Source: Arthrobacter sp. Leaf137 | Lineage (GTDB): Bacteria > Actinomycetota > Actinomycetes > Actinomycetales > Micrococcaceae | Reading direction: 5' to 3' | DNA length: 64,000 nucleotides | Assembly (NCBI RefSeq): GCF_001423525.1 | Contig: NZ_LMOI01000019.1 | Coordinates: 1-64,000 of the forward strand | Shown here: positions 52,812 to 61,960 of the stretch, in pieces | How the letters are laid out: each line of letters starts with the position of its first letter | How positions within the stretch are numbered: position 1 is the stretch's first letter | Notes under the pieces: model-generated | Database searches by the model: none | The model's input: the letters and a program-made list of their open reading frames with translations, nothing else | What the model was told of the DNA's origin: nothing | Position numbers and translations under genes: made by a program

Positions 52812-53687
52812 TCAGCGGGCGGCAAGGACGGCCGAATACAGCTCACGTTTACTGACCCTGACGTCCTCTGCGACGGCGGCCACGGCTTCCTTGAGCCTGA
52901 TGCCCTGCGCCACCAGTTCGTTCACTGCCGCCACGTGGTCCTCCGGCGTTCCGGCAGCCTGCTCCGGCGCGCCACCGAGGACCACGGCAATCTCGCCGCG
53001 GACCTCGTTGTTTTCGGCCCAGTGCAGCAGCTCGTCGAGGGACCCGCGGATCACTTCCTCATATGTCTTGGTCAGCTCCCGGCACACAGCGACGGGCCGC
53101 TCCGGCCCGAAACGCTCCCGCAGCGCACGGAGCATCACCTCAAGCCGGTGCGGCGCTTCGAAAAACACCATGGTCCGGCGCTCACCGGCGAGGTCTGCCA
53201 GCCGGCCGGCACGTTCACCGGCTTTCCGCGGCAGGAAACCCTCAAAGCAGAACCGGTCAGTCGGCAGGCCGGACAGCGCCAGGGCGGTCAGGACAGCGGA
53301 CGGGCCGGGGACGGCGGTGACCGTCAGCCCGGCGGCAACGGCACCTTCCACCAGCCGGAAACCAGGATCGGAGACCGACGGCATGCCTGCATCGGTCACC
53401 ATCACCAGGGTGCTGCCCGTCCGTACCTGGTCAAGGAGTTCCGCGGTCCGGGTCGCTTCGTTGTGCTCGTGGTAGCTGATGATCCTTCCGGCCACAGTGA
53501 CGCCGAGGCTCTGGACCAGGCGGTGCAAGCGGCGGGTGTCCTCCGCGGCAACAATGTCCGCTGTCCCCAGGAGCTCAACCAGGCGCGCGGAGGCGTCGCC
53601 GACATTTCCGATGGGCGTGGCAGCAAGGACGATGCGCCCGGGGGTCGCAGGGCCGGCGGCTGGTGAGGTGTTGGGGGAAGAATCCAC
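52812..53687 (-). CDS. rsmI: 16S rRNA (cytidine1402-2'-O)-methyltransferase
   Basis: A 291-residue SAM-dependent tetrapyrrole-methylase-fold enzyme that methylates C1402 in the ribosomal P site. Motifs: LAATPIGNVGDASARL near residue 20, AEDTRRLHRL near 47, DAGMPSVSDPGFRLV near 98, and FFEAPHRLEVMLR near 172. The length is normal for the family. It is divergent from the PMT mannosyltransferase gene 46 bp away, the conserved actinobacterial pairing. Confidence 0.96.
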   Translation of the reverse strand: MDSSPNTSPAAGPATPGRIVLAATPIGNVGDASARLVELLGTADIVAAEDTRRLHRLVQSLGVTVAGRIISYHEHNEATRTAELLDQVRTGSTLVMVTDAGMPSVSDPGFRLVEGAVAAGLTVTAVPGPSAVLTALALSGLPTDRFCFEGFLPRKAGERAGRLADLAGERRTMVFFEAPHRLEVMLRALRERFGPERPVAVCRELTKTYEEVIRGSLDELLHWAENNEVRGEIAVVLGGAPEQAAGTPEDHVAAVNELVAQGIRLKEAVAAVAEDVRVSKRELYSAVLAAR

Positions 53688-53733
53688 GCCACCAGCCTAC
53701 TGCTGGGAAGGACTGCCAGCCGCAAAAGGTAGC

Positions 53734-55488
53734 ATGGGGCTCGTGACGCAGACCTCGACGCGGCGGCCGGGAGCCGGAGAATCCGGAGCCGGACAACCCG
53801 CTCCCGCAGCGTCTGCAGGCACCCTTCCTGGGCTTGGTGAACAAGGTCCGCTCCGGTCCGTACGCGGCAGGTCCCGGCCGTGGGTGGTCCGGCCGGCGGA
53901 GGCCTTCAGCGCTGACGGACTCCGGACGCGGCTGCTGGGCAACGTCCGGTCGTGGCGGGAGTACCCGCCCTCGCTGCGGATCTGGTTCGTCCTGGTGCCC
54001 GTCTTCACGGCGGTGGTGGCGGGAATCCTCCGCTTCTTCCGCCTGGATGCACCGCACAAGCTGGTCTTCGACGAGACGTACTACGTCAAGGACGCGTACT
54101 CCTACCTCATCAGCGGCTACGAGCGCAGCTGGCCGGACAAGGCGAACGACTCCTTTAACGCTGGTAATCCGGATGTCCTGCTGAACGCCCCCGAATACGT
54201 TGTCCATCCGCCGGTAGGCAAGTGGATGATCGCCGCGGGTATGGCGCTCTTCGGCTCCGACAATCCCTTCGGCTGGCGCTTCGCAGCGGCCCTGACCGGA
54301 ACCCTCTCGGTCCTGCTGGTCTCCCTTATTGCCCTCAAGCTCTTCAGGTCGCTTCCGCTGGCCGGAGCCGCCGGCCTGCTGCTGGCAGTGGACGGCCACC
54401 ACCTCGTCATGTCACGCACGTCGCTGCTGGACATCTTCCTGATGTTCTGGATCTTGGCGGCATTCGGGGCGCTCCTGATGGACCGGGAAGATGGCCGGAG
54501 GAGGCTCGCTGCCCGGCTGGCCGCTGCTGCGGCACGCAATGGCGGACGTCCGCCGGTGGCAGAACTGCTGTCCGGCCCGTGGCTTGGCGTCCGCTGGTGG
54601 CGCATCGCGGCCGGTGTCTGCCTTGGACTGGCTGTCGGCACCAAGTGGTCCGGCCTGTTCTTCCTGGCGGGGTTCGGGCTGCTCACCGTCTTCTGGGACC
54701 TGAATGCGCGGCGGGTGGCGGGCATCCGGGGCTGGGTCAGCGGCGGAATCATCAAGGACGGCCTTCCCGCCTTCTTCAGCACGGTTCCGGTGGCCGCCGT
54801 CGTTTATTCGCTGACGTGGATCGGCTGGTTCCGGTCCGACAATGCCTACTTCCGCCACTGGGCAGAAACCAACCCCTCCGCAACGTGGGGCTGGTTGCCG
54901 GACGCCGTGCGGTCACTCGCCCACTACCACCAGGAGGCCTACACCTTCCACCAGGGCCTGAGTTCCGAGCACCCTTACGAGGCCAGCGCCTGGAGCTGGC
55001 TGGTACTGGGCCGGCCGACGTCGTTCTTCTATGAATCCCCCCAGCAGGGCACCCCCGGCTGCGACGTCGCCAAATGCACGTCGGCCATCCTCTCCGTGGG
55101 CAACCCCCTGATCTGGTGGGCTGCGGCCATCTCCCTGGTTGTCCTGCTTTTCTGGTGGGCGGGACGGCGCGACTGGCGCGCCGGTGCCATACTGGCCGGC
55201 GTTGCCGCGGGATACCTGCCGTGGTTCATGTACCCGGACCGGACCATGTTCTATTTCTACGCGGTGTCCTTCGAGCCCTTCCTGGTGCTGGCCCTCGCCT
55301 ACTGCCTGGGCCTGGTCCTCGGCAGGGCATCCGATCCGCCATGGCGGCGCCGCTCGGGGCTGTACCTGGTGGTCCTGTTCGTGGCGGCAGCCATCATGCT
55401 GTCGGCCTTCTTCTACCCCGTGTGGGCAGCGGAGGTCATCCCCTACGACGCATGGAAGGTCCGCATGTGGATGCCGTCATGGATCTAG
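53734..55488 (+). CDS. pmt: Dolichyl-phosphate-mannose-type protein O-mannosyltransferase
   Basis: A 584-residue GT39 membrane enzyme. It transfers mannose from polyprenyl-phosphate-mannose to Ser/Thr of secreted proteins. After a ~65-residue polar tail come a TM helix and the catalytic-loop motif HKLVFDETYYVKDAYSY with the conserved Asp-Glu near residue 112. Several further helices and loops follow, e.g. HPPVGKWMIAAGMALFG and YAVSFEPFLVLALAYC. The ATG at 53734 is preceded by AAAGG; the GTG at 53743 is an alternative. It is followed by the acyl-CoA ligase gene. Confidence 0.92.
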   Translation: MGLVTQTSTRRPGAGESGAGQPAPAASAGTLPGLGEQGPLRSVRGRSRPWVVRPAEAFSADGLRTRLLGNVRSWREYPPSLRIWFVLVPVFTAVVAGILRFFRLDAPHKLVFDETYYVKDAYSYLISGYERSWPDKANDSFNAGNPDVLLNAPEYVVHPPVGKWMIAAGMALFGSDNPFGWRFAAALTGTLSVLLVSLIALKLFRSLPLAGAAGLLLAVDGHHLVMSRTSLLDIFLMFWILAAFGALLMDREDGRRRLAARLAAAAARNGGRPPVAELLSGPWLGVRWWRIAAGVCLGLAVGTKWSGLFFLAGFGLLTVFWDLNARRVAGIRGWVSGGIIKDGLPAFFSTVPVAAVVYSLTWIGWFRSDNAYFRHWAETNPSATWGWLPDAVRSLAHYHQEAYTFHQGLSSEHPYEASAWSWLVLGRPTSFFYESPQQGTPGCDVAKCTSAILSVGNPLIWWAAAISLVVLLFWWAGRRDWRAGAILAGVAAGYLPWFMYPDRTMFYFYAVSFEPFLVLALAYCLGLVLGRASDPPWRRRSGLYLVVLFVAAAIMLSAFFYPVWAAEVIPYDAWKVRMWMPSWI

Positions 55489-55554
55489 GGCAGGATGGCA
55501 TCAGACCCCAATGGACGCCGCTGCCGCGGCCTGGCTGCGGAACGGAGACCTGTC

Positions 55555-57384
55555 GTGAGAGAAGCAAGCACTGAACTGTTGGTCGGGCTGGACGCCGCCA
55601 GCAACGTAACGGACCTGTTGCTGGAACGGAACGCCGCCAATCCCGCGCATGCTTTGTACCGGCGCAAAGGGCCGAACGGGTGGGTGGATGTACCGGCCGG
55701 GAAGTTCCTGCAGGACGTCAGCGCACTGGCCAAGGGGCTGATCGCCGGCGGGCTCGAACCCGGCGACACTGTCGCCGTCATGTCGGCCACCTCCTACGAG
55801 TGGACCCTGGTGGACTTTGCCATCTGGTTCGCCGGCGGAGTGACAGTCCCCATCTACGAAACATCCTCAGCAAGCCAGGTGGACTGGATCCTCCACGATG
55901 CCGGAGCGCGCCGCGTCTTTGTCCAGGACCATGCTACGGCGGAGCTTGTCAGCGGCGTGGTGGCCGGCTCGGCCACGCTCCGGGACCGCCTGGTCAACGT
56001 CATACGGATGGATTACGACGGCGAAGCACCGCACCTCGCCAGCTTGTCGGCTGCGGGCGCGGGAGTCAGCGACGCCGAACTTGAACGGCAGCGGAGCACG
56101 GCGGGCCTCGACGACGTCGCGTCCCTGGTTTACACATCGGGCACCACCGGCAGCCCCAAAGGGTGCGAGATCACCCACGGCAACTTTGCTCTGGTGGCCC
56201 GGAACATTGTGGCGTTCCTGCCGGAGCTCCTGGTCCAGGACCAGTCCCGGACCCTGATGTTCCTGCCGCTGGCCCACGTCCTTGCCCGGGCCGTGCAGGT
56301 GGTCTGCCTCTCCGCCGGGGCCACCCTGGGACACACCCCCGGCGCCGCGCAGCTGCTGGAGGACCTGGGAACGTTCCGGCCCACCTTCCTGCTCGTGGTC
56401 CCCCGGATCTTCGAAAAGGTCCGGGCCACCGCCGCGCACAAGGCAGTACTGGCCGGGAAAGGCCGGCTCTTCCAGGCGGCCGCAGCAGCAGCGATCTCCT
56501 ACTCCACCGAACAGGACCGGCAAAGCCGAGGGGAGGGGTCCGGGCCCGGGTTCGTCCTGCGGGTCCGGCACGGCATATTCGACAGGCTGCTCTATCCCCG
56601 GCTGCGCCAGGCACTGGGCGGCCAGGTGGGCTACACCGTGTCCGGAGCCAGCCACCTTTCCCTGGAGGACGCACACTTCTTCCGCGGTGCAGGCATCCCG
56701 GTGCTGGAGGGGTACGGCCTCACCGAAACCACGGCGCCGTGTACGGCCAACACCCCCACCCGGACTCGCGTTGGCTCCGTGGGCATTCCCATTCCGGGCA
56801 CCACCATCCGGGTGGCCCAGGACGGCGAAATCCTGGTCAAAGGCATCGGCGTGTTCAGGGGCTACCACAATAACCCGCAGGCAAATGCCGACGCGTTCGT
56901 GGATGGGTTCTTCCGCACCGGAGACCTCGGGGTACTGGACCCGGACGGCTTCCTGACAGTCACGGGCCGGAAGAAAGACATCCTGGTCACGGCCGGCGGA
57001 AAGAACGTGGCCCCCGGGCCCCTCGAAGACATCATCAGGGCGCACCAGCTGGTGGGCCACGCCGTGGTGGTGGGTGACGGCCAAAAATTCGTGTCAGCGC
57101 TGATCACCCTTGACCCGGATGGACTGGCTGACTGGAGGTCGGAGCGCGGGCTGCAGCCGCTGGAGCGCCAGGCCGCCGTCACTGACGCCGAGGTCCTCGC
57201 GGCCGTCCAGGAAGCGGTTGACCATGCCAACCTTTCGGTCTCAAAGGCCGAATCCATCCGCCGGTTCACGCTCCTGGACACGGAGTTCACGGTGGAATCC
57301 GGCCACCTGACGCCGTCGCTGAAACTGAAGCGGTCCGCCGTCGTCAGCGATTTCAACGCCGAGGTGGCCAAGCTTTACGCCTGA
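55555..57384 (+). CDS. AMP-dependent long-chain acyl-CoA synthetase (FadD15-like)
   Basis: A 609-residue ANL-superfamily enzyme that adenylates a fatty acid and forms acyl-CoA. Motifs: the P-loop LVYTSGTTGSPKGCEITHGN near 193, the gate region FLPLAHVLARAVQ near 235, VLEGYGLTETTAPCT near 382, TGDLGVLDPDGFLTVTGRKKD near 460, and a C-terminal lysine (SLKLKRS) near 594. The GTG at 55555 follows GGAG. Its 3' end overlaps the convergent DUF1461 gene by 10 bp. Confidence 0.92.
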   Translation: MREASTELLVGLDAASNVTDLLLERNAANPAHALYRRKGPNGWVDVPAGKFLQDVSALAKGLIAGGLEPGDTVAVMSATSYEWTLVDFAIWFAGGVTVPIYETSSASQVDWILHDAGARRVFVQDHATAELVSGVVAGSATLRDRLVNVIRMDYDGEAPHLASLSAAGAGVSDAELERQRSTAGLDDVASLVYTSGTTGSPKGCEITHGNFALVARNIVAFLPELLVQDQSRTLMFLPLAHVLARAVQVVCLSAGATLGHTPGAAQLLEDLGTFRPTFLLVVPRIFEKVRATAAHKAVLAGKGRLFQAAAAAAISYSTEQDRQSRGEGSGPGFVLRVRHGIFDRLLYPRLRQALGGQVGYTVSGASHLSLEDAHFFRGAGIPVLEGYGLTETTAPCTANTPTRTRVGSVGIPIPGTTIRVAQDGEILVKGIGVFRGYHNNPQANADAFVDGFFRTGDLGVLDPDGFLTVTGRKKDILVTAGGKNVAPGPLEDIIRAHQLVGHAVVVGDGQKFVSALITLDPDGLADWRSERGLQPLERQAAVTDAEVLAAVQEAVDHANLSVSKAESIRRFTLLDTEFTVESGHLTPSLKLKRSAVVSDFNAEVAKLYA

Positions 57385-58637
57385 GCGGGCTCCGTGGTCT
57401 CTTCCGCCGCCCGAGCCACGCCGCGCCGGCGGCGCGTGGGCCAGGTGAGGATCAGGGTCACCAGCGAGACGAGGAGAACCAGGCCCCCGATCACGATGCC
57501 GGCGTCCATCCAGAACTGGCCGGGGAACAGCCGGATCAGGGTGTCATCAAGGCTGAAGGTCCAGGATCCGTCCGCAAAGAAGATCCGGTGGAACTCGGTG
57601 AAGAACTGCTGCCAGCCCAGGAACGCCAGCGTGCCGAGTCCCACAATGAGGACCAGCGTGACAATGGAACCGGCGAAGAGGCCCCGCCGGACTCCCCCCG
57701 CGCTGCGCTTGCGCAAATACAGGACGGCAATGACGCCCAGAACCAGCAGCAGGATGCCCGCTCCGAAGGTGGAAAGGATCACGGTCTTGACGTCGGCCAT
57801 GTGGCTGACTTCGCCGTCCTTGAACAGTTTGTCGCCGCTGCGGTGCACCAGGTCGCCGAGGTAGCGCGGACCTGCCCAGTTACTCAGGTAGTCGACGGCG
57901 TAGGAGCCGTAGGTCATCCTGTCGTCCGTGCTGAACCCGTAACCGTCGCCGGGAAAGCCGGGGCGGTTGTATTCGATCCACAGGAACAGCGGGCTGGTGA
58001 CTGCGCGGACCGCGAGCACCAGCAGGACCACCGGGAAGAAGATGGCAAGAAGGACCTGCATGACCCTCGGTGCTACTGGCTTGGCGTTGGCCGCACTCTC
58101 ACGCTCGGCATTGCGCCGCTCCACTTCCTCCTCGGGTGGGCGGACCGAAAGCGCGGACGTGGGGAGCGGTTCGCGGAACACCCCGCCGTCGCCCTTCCCG
58201 GAAGGCTTGCCGGTGGCGGATGGTGCTGCGGCAGAGGATCCCGCAGCGGACGTCCCGGCTGCAGAGGCCTGCACAGTGGCAGATTTTTGGGCGGCTGGTT
58301 CGTCGGCGGGTTCCGCGGCGCGGCGGCCAGACCTGCTGTCCGGCTGCTGGTCCAGGGGTACAGCCGCGCCTTCCGTGACGGTCCCATCCCCGGTGCGTAC
58401 CGGAATCGGGGTCTCCTTTCCGGAGCCGTCCGCGGTGCGCGCCGGTGCCGGGGATTCCTTTCCGGTGCCGTCATTGAGGGACCGGTCCCGGGGGGTGGTG
58501 TCCTTGCTGGCGTCGCGGTCGGCCGAGTCAGCCGCCATCCAGGAGAAGGCGGGCTCGTCCGAGTCCCCTGACGTATCCAGGAAAGGTTCGGGCTGCGGCT
58601 TGGCGCTTTTGGCGCGGGCCGGTGTCTCGTCTTTCAC
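57375..58637 (-). CDS. DUF1461 (TIGR01906-type) integral membrane protein
   Basis: A 420-residue protein. The N-terminal ~190 residues are hydrophilic, disordered and Pro/Ala/Ser-rich. The C-terminal part has about four membrane helices and the family signature FFTEFHRIFFADGSWTF...DDTLIRLFPGQFW near 340-375. No function is established for the family. The GTG start at 58637 follows GGAAGTGA. Its last 10 bp overlap the convergent acyl-CoA ligase gene. Confidence 0.85.
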   Translation of the reverse strand: MKDETPARAKSAKPQPEPFLDTSGDSDEPAFSWMAADSADRDASKDTTPRDRSLNDGTGKESPAPARTADGSGKETPIPVRTGDGTVTEGAAVPLDQQPDSRSGRRAAEPADEPAAQKSATVQASAAGTSAAGSSAAAPSATGKPSGKGDGGVFREPLPTSALSVRPPEEEVERRNAERESAANAKPVAPRVMQVLLAIFFPVVLLVLAVRAVTSPLFLWIEYNRPGFPGDGYGFSTDDRMTYGSYAVDYLSNWAGPRYLGDLVHRSGDKLFKDGEVSHMADVKTVILSTFGAGILLLVLGVIAVLYLRKRSAGGVRRGLFAGSIVTLVLIVGLGTLAFLGWQQFFTEFHRIFFADGSWTFSLDDTLIRLFPGQFWMDAGIVIGGLVLLVSLVTLILTWPTRRRRGVARAAEETTEPAQA

Positions 58638-58763
58638 AACAGCGTCACTTCCGTTGGGGTGTCCGCGCCGCGCTGGGATAGGCTGGCGCGCTTCATCTGT
58701 TGTTGAGCCTACCGCCCGCTCCTTGACGCGGGCGAGGAACCACCCCGGAGCAATTACAACGAT

Positions 58764-59756
58764 TCAGGCAGCGATTTCCGTGTAGCCTGCATCCTCGCGG
58801 CGCAGGTCGCCCCGCTCCCCCGCCTGGTAGGCGCGGCGGCCCCATACCAGGGTGTATGTCCAGTAACAGGCCAGCACGGCGGCGCCGATGGCAATCTTCG
58901 CCCAGGCTGGAAGCGGGCTGGGCGTGATGAAACCTTCCACGAGGCCGGACACGAAGAGCACCAGGACCAGGCCCAGCGCCACGGTGACCAACGAACGGCC
59001 CTCCTCCGCCACAGCCCGCAGCCTGGTTCTTGGCCCCGGCGACACCATGGCCCAGAAGATCCGAAGGCCAGCGGCGCAGGCAATGAAGACGGCGGTGAGT
59101 TCCATGAGGCCGTGCGGAAGGATGTAGCTGAAAAAGACGTCCGACTTGCCGGCGGCGGCAAAGATGCCAGCCGCCACGCCTACACCTTGGGCATTGGTGA
59201 AAAGGATGATGGGCACCCATACACCGGTGATGCCCAGGGCAACAGCCTGGGCGCTGATCCAGGCGTTGTTGGTCCACACCGCGCCGGCGAAGGAAGCAGC
59301 CGGGTTCTCCGAGTAGTAGTCAATGAAGTCTTCTTCGACGTACTGCTTGGCCGCAGCCTCCGACGCCACCGCGCGCAGGGCCTCGGGCGATGATCCGATC
59401 CAGACCGCGTAGGCGGCGCCAATGACGAGGAAGGCAGCCCCACAGGCAAGCGTGAGCCACGCCAGGCGGTAGAACGCTGCCGGCAGTGCGAGGACGAAGA
59501 ACCGCTCCAGGTCTGCCATGGGGTTGGACCGTGCACCGGTGAACCGTGTCCGTGCCTGCGCCAGGGTGGCTGAGAGGGACTCGGACAGTCCGCTTTCCGG
59601 GGCAACTGAACGGACGAGGGACAGGTGGGCGGACGTGGCCTGGTACAAGGCAAGCAACTCATCGGCCTCCAGCCCGCTGAGCTTGCCCTTGTGGGAAAGC
59701 TCGTGCAGCCGCGACCACTTGTCCGCGTTGACGGCGGAAAAGGCGTCCATATCCAC
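58764..59756 (-). CDS. SpoIIM-family (DUF95) membrane protein
   Basis: A 330-residue protein with several membrane helices after an ~85-residue cytoplasmic N-terminal part. It matches stage II sporulation protein M/DUF95: N-terminal LSGLEADELLALYQATSAHLS, later ILPHGLMELTAVFIACAAGLR near 215. In non-sporulating actinobacteria these proteins are often near RDD and MoxR-type genes and their role is unknown. It starts 72 bp from the divergent RDD gene; the GTG at 59756 or the ATG at 59750 are both possible. Confidence 0.87.
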   Translation of the reverse strand: MDMDAFSAVNADKWSRLHELSHKGKLSGLEADELLALYQATSAHLSLVRSVAPESGLSESLSATLAQARTRFTGARSNPMADLERFFVLALPAAFYRLAWLTLACGAAFLVIGAAYAVWIGSSPEALRAVASEAAAKQYVEEDFIDYYSENPAASFAGAVWTNNAWISAQAVALGITGVWVPIILFTNAQGVGVAAGIFAAAGKSDVFFSYILPHGLMELTAVFIACAAGLRIFWAMVSPGPRTRLRAVAEEGRSLVTVALGLVLVLFVSGLVEGFITPSPLPAWAKIAIGAAVLACYWTYTLVWGRRAYQAGERGDLRREDAGYTEIAA

Positions 59757-59828
59757 GGCACCAGCCTAGCGGCACCGCACTAGACTTTGACCGACTGCAC
59801 CATCGGCCGCAAGGAAACGGATACGCAC

Positions 59829-60629
59829 GTGGGTTCGATCATCACCGGTGAGGCCGTGGTCCTGGAGCTGCGCCCCGCCTCCTTCGCAGCGCGCGCCCTG
59901 GGACTGTTCCTCGACGTCCTCTTCAACATGGTCCTGCTGGTGGTCATCCTGATCGGCCTCGCCACCGCCGGCGGGGACCTGGACGAGGCCGCCATGCGCG
60001 CGCTGGTCCTGTGCAGCGTGGTCTTCTGCCTGGTGGTTGTCCCGGTGGGGCTGGAAACACTGAGCCGGGGCCTGTCCCTGGGCAAGCTTGCCGCAGGCCT
60101 CCGGGTGGTGCGGGACGACGGCGGGGCCATCCGCTTCCGGCACGCCCTCATCCGTGGACTGGCCGGCTTCCTGGAGGTCTACCTGACCTTCGGCGGCCTG
60201 GCCCTTGCCGTGGCACTCTTCAACGATAAGTCACGGCGGCTCGGCGACCTGATGGCGGGAACTTACGCAGTCCGCACCCGGGTCACTGCCGAGCGGCCGG
60301 TTCCGGTCTCCATCCCGCCAGGCCTCCACGCCTGGGCCCGGACGGCAGATATTGGCCGCATCCCGGATGCCACCGCACGCCGGGCGTCCCAGTTCATCCG
60401 GCAGGCCGGCAGGATGGCGCCGCTTTCCCGGGCAGGCATGGCCGCATCAATCGCCACCGAACTCGCGGCCCACGTGGCGCCCGGGCCGCCGCCCGGCACC
60501 GGCCCGGACGACTACCTTGCCGCCGTCGTGGCCGAGCGGCGGAACCGGGAACTCACCAAACTGGTCAGGCAGCGCCAACGCAACACGGAGGTCGGTGAGC
60601 GGCTGCAGCGGCTGCCTTTCGGCAGCTGA
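59829..60629 (+). CDS. RDD family membrane protein
   Basis: A 266-residue protein. RASFAARALGLFLDVL-like start (RPASFAARALGLFLD near residue 14) contains the Arg-Asp pattern that names the family. Three to four helices follow to residue ~150, with SLGKLAAGLRVVRDDGG near 95 and RRLGDLMAGTYAVRTR near 148. The cytoplasmic tail is long. The function is unknown. The GTG at 59829 is used because upstream residues are not RDD-like. It pairs with the divergent SpoIIM gene, a frequent actinobacterial association. Confidence 0.87.
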   Translation: MGSIITGEAVVLELRPASFAARALGLFLDVLFNMVLLVVILIGLATAGGDLDEAAMRALVLCSVVFCLVVVPVGLETLSRGLSLGKLAAGLRVVRDDGGAIRFRHALIRGLAGFLEVYLTFGGLALAVALFNDKSRRLGDLMAGTYAVRTRVTAERPVPVSIPPGLHAWARTADIGRIPDATARRASQFIRQAGRMAPLSRAGMAASIATELAAHVAPGPPPGTGPDDYLAAVVAERRNRELTKLVRQRQRNTEVGERLQRLPFGS

Positions 60630-60631
60630 CG

Positions 60632-61870
60632 TCAGTTGTCGTACTCAGCCCAGGGGATGTTCCAGTCGCCGTACCCGTCATCGTGGGCGGCGTAGTCACC
60701 CTCGGTGTTAATGATGTTCACCACGTCGCCGGTGCCCATGTTGTCGAAGACCCAGGCGGCGCCGTCGGGGGCGAACCCGATGCAGCCGTGCGAGACGTTC
60801 GTGTTGCCGATGTACGGGAAGGCGGATTCAAGCGCCTGGTGGATGTAGGCCCCGCTGAGCGTCAGCCTGATGGTGTACTCCACATCCACGTCACCGTAAT
60901 AGGCCGGGTCGCCGGGTTTCAGCCCGATGCTGGAGGCGCGGAAGTGGTCGAACCGGTTCTTTTCCATGAGGACGCCAAAGCCGCGGGCTGACGGGAACCG
61001 TTTGTCCCCCATGCTGACGGGCAGCGTCTTCACCGGCTGGTCGTTGACGCTGAGGGTGAAGGTGTGTGCAGTGGCATCCGCCACGGCCACCTTCTTATCC
61101 CCGATATTGACCTTCACTTTTTTGTCGAAATTGGCGATCTGGCCGTTGCCCAGGTCCACGCCGAACATCTGCATGTCCATAGTGACGGTGGAATTTGCGG
61201 CCCAGAAGTTTTCCGCCCGGTACCGCACCATCTTGTCGCTGTACCAGTGGAAGGCGCCCACCTGCCCGGCGCTGCTGGTGATCTTGATGGCCTTCTCCAC
61301 GGCGTCCCGGTTGAGCACGGGTTCGCTGAAGATGATCTGCAGCGGCTGGCCCACGCCCACCTTCATGCCGTCCAGCGGGTACACTGCGGCGTCAGCCTCG
61401 TGCGAACTCGAGACGGTGCTGAACTGCTGGGTGGTGCTCGTTTCGCGTCCGGCACCGTCCTTCACCACGAACGTGTAGCTGTAGTCGGTGTTGAACTTCA
61501 GTGGCGCCGTGGCGGTCCATCCGGTGCCGGCAGGGTCGATGCTGCCATCCACTTTTTCGCCGGCAGTGCTGGTCAGCGTCACGCGCTCGATGGTGCCGTT
61601 GCTGACCTTCAACGACACGGGAGCCGCGGGGTTGACCTGCTTGGCGCCGTTGACCGGGGAAGCCTCGGACTTCACCGCAGCCACCACCGGTGACGCGATG
61701 CCGGGAGAGGTCCGGGTAGCGGATCCGGCTTCGGATTCCAGATCCACGCCGGCGAGGCCGGGGGCGACGGCGGCGAACACACCGCCGGCAGCCGCGAGGA
61801 TGCACACCACAGCGATGATGAGCATCTTCTTGAGGGACCGGGGGCGGCGGGGCTGGACTTCAGGCTCCAT
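60632..61870 (-). CDS. L,D-transpeptidase (YkuD) with Ig-like domains
   Basis: A 412-residue cell-wall cross-linking enzyme of the LdtMt2 type. A signal-anchor helix (~14-40) is followed by two Ig-like domains (~75-255) and the YkuD catalytic domain (~255-385). The HxxxSHGCI active site is IHQALE... then TNVSHGCIGF near residue 355. No lipobox cysteine is seen, so it is probably anchored by the helix and not a lipoprotein. It ends 2 bp from the convergent RDD gene. Confidence 0.92.
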   Translation of the reverse strand: MEPEVQPRRPRSLKKMLIIAVVCILAAAGGVFAAVAPGLAGVDLESEAGSATRTSPGIASPVVAAVKSEASPVNGAKQVNPAAPVSLKVSNGTIERVTLTSTAGEKVDGSIDPAGTGWTATAPLKFNTDYSYTFVVKDGAGRETSTTQQFSTVSSSHEADAAVYPLDGMKVGVGQPLQIIFSEPVLNRDAVEKAIKITSSAGQVGAFHWYSDKMVRYRAENFWAANSTVTMDMQMFGVDLGNGQIANFDKKVKVNIGDKKVAVADATAHTFTLSVNDQPVKTLPVSMGDKRFPSARGFGVLMEKNRFDHFRASSIGLKPGDPAYYGDVDVEYTIRLTLSGAYIHQALESAFPYIGNTNVSHGCIGFAPDGAAWVFDNMGTGDVVNIINTEGDYAAHDDGYGDWNIPWAEYDN

Positions 61871-61898
61871 GATCAGATCCTAGGCGCTGGAAGTAACG

Positions 61899-61923
61899 GC
61901 CCGGGCGCGGAGGGCGCCCGGGC
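61899..61923 (-). terminator. Terminator after ahcY
   Basis: GCCCGGGCGC (61899-61908) pairs with GCGCCCGGGC (61914-61923) around a 5-nt loop, 38 bp after the ahcY stop on the minus strand. There is no T-tract. It also separates ahcY from the L,D-transpeptidase gene, which starts at 61870 in the same direction. Confidence 0.65.
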
Positions 61924-61960
61924 ACCTTACTTCTTGGTAACGGCTTGTTGGCGGCGGCTT

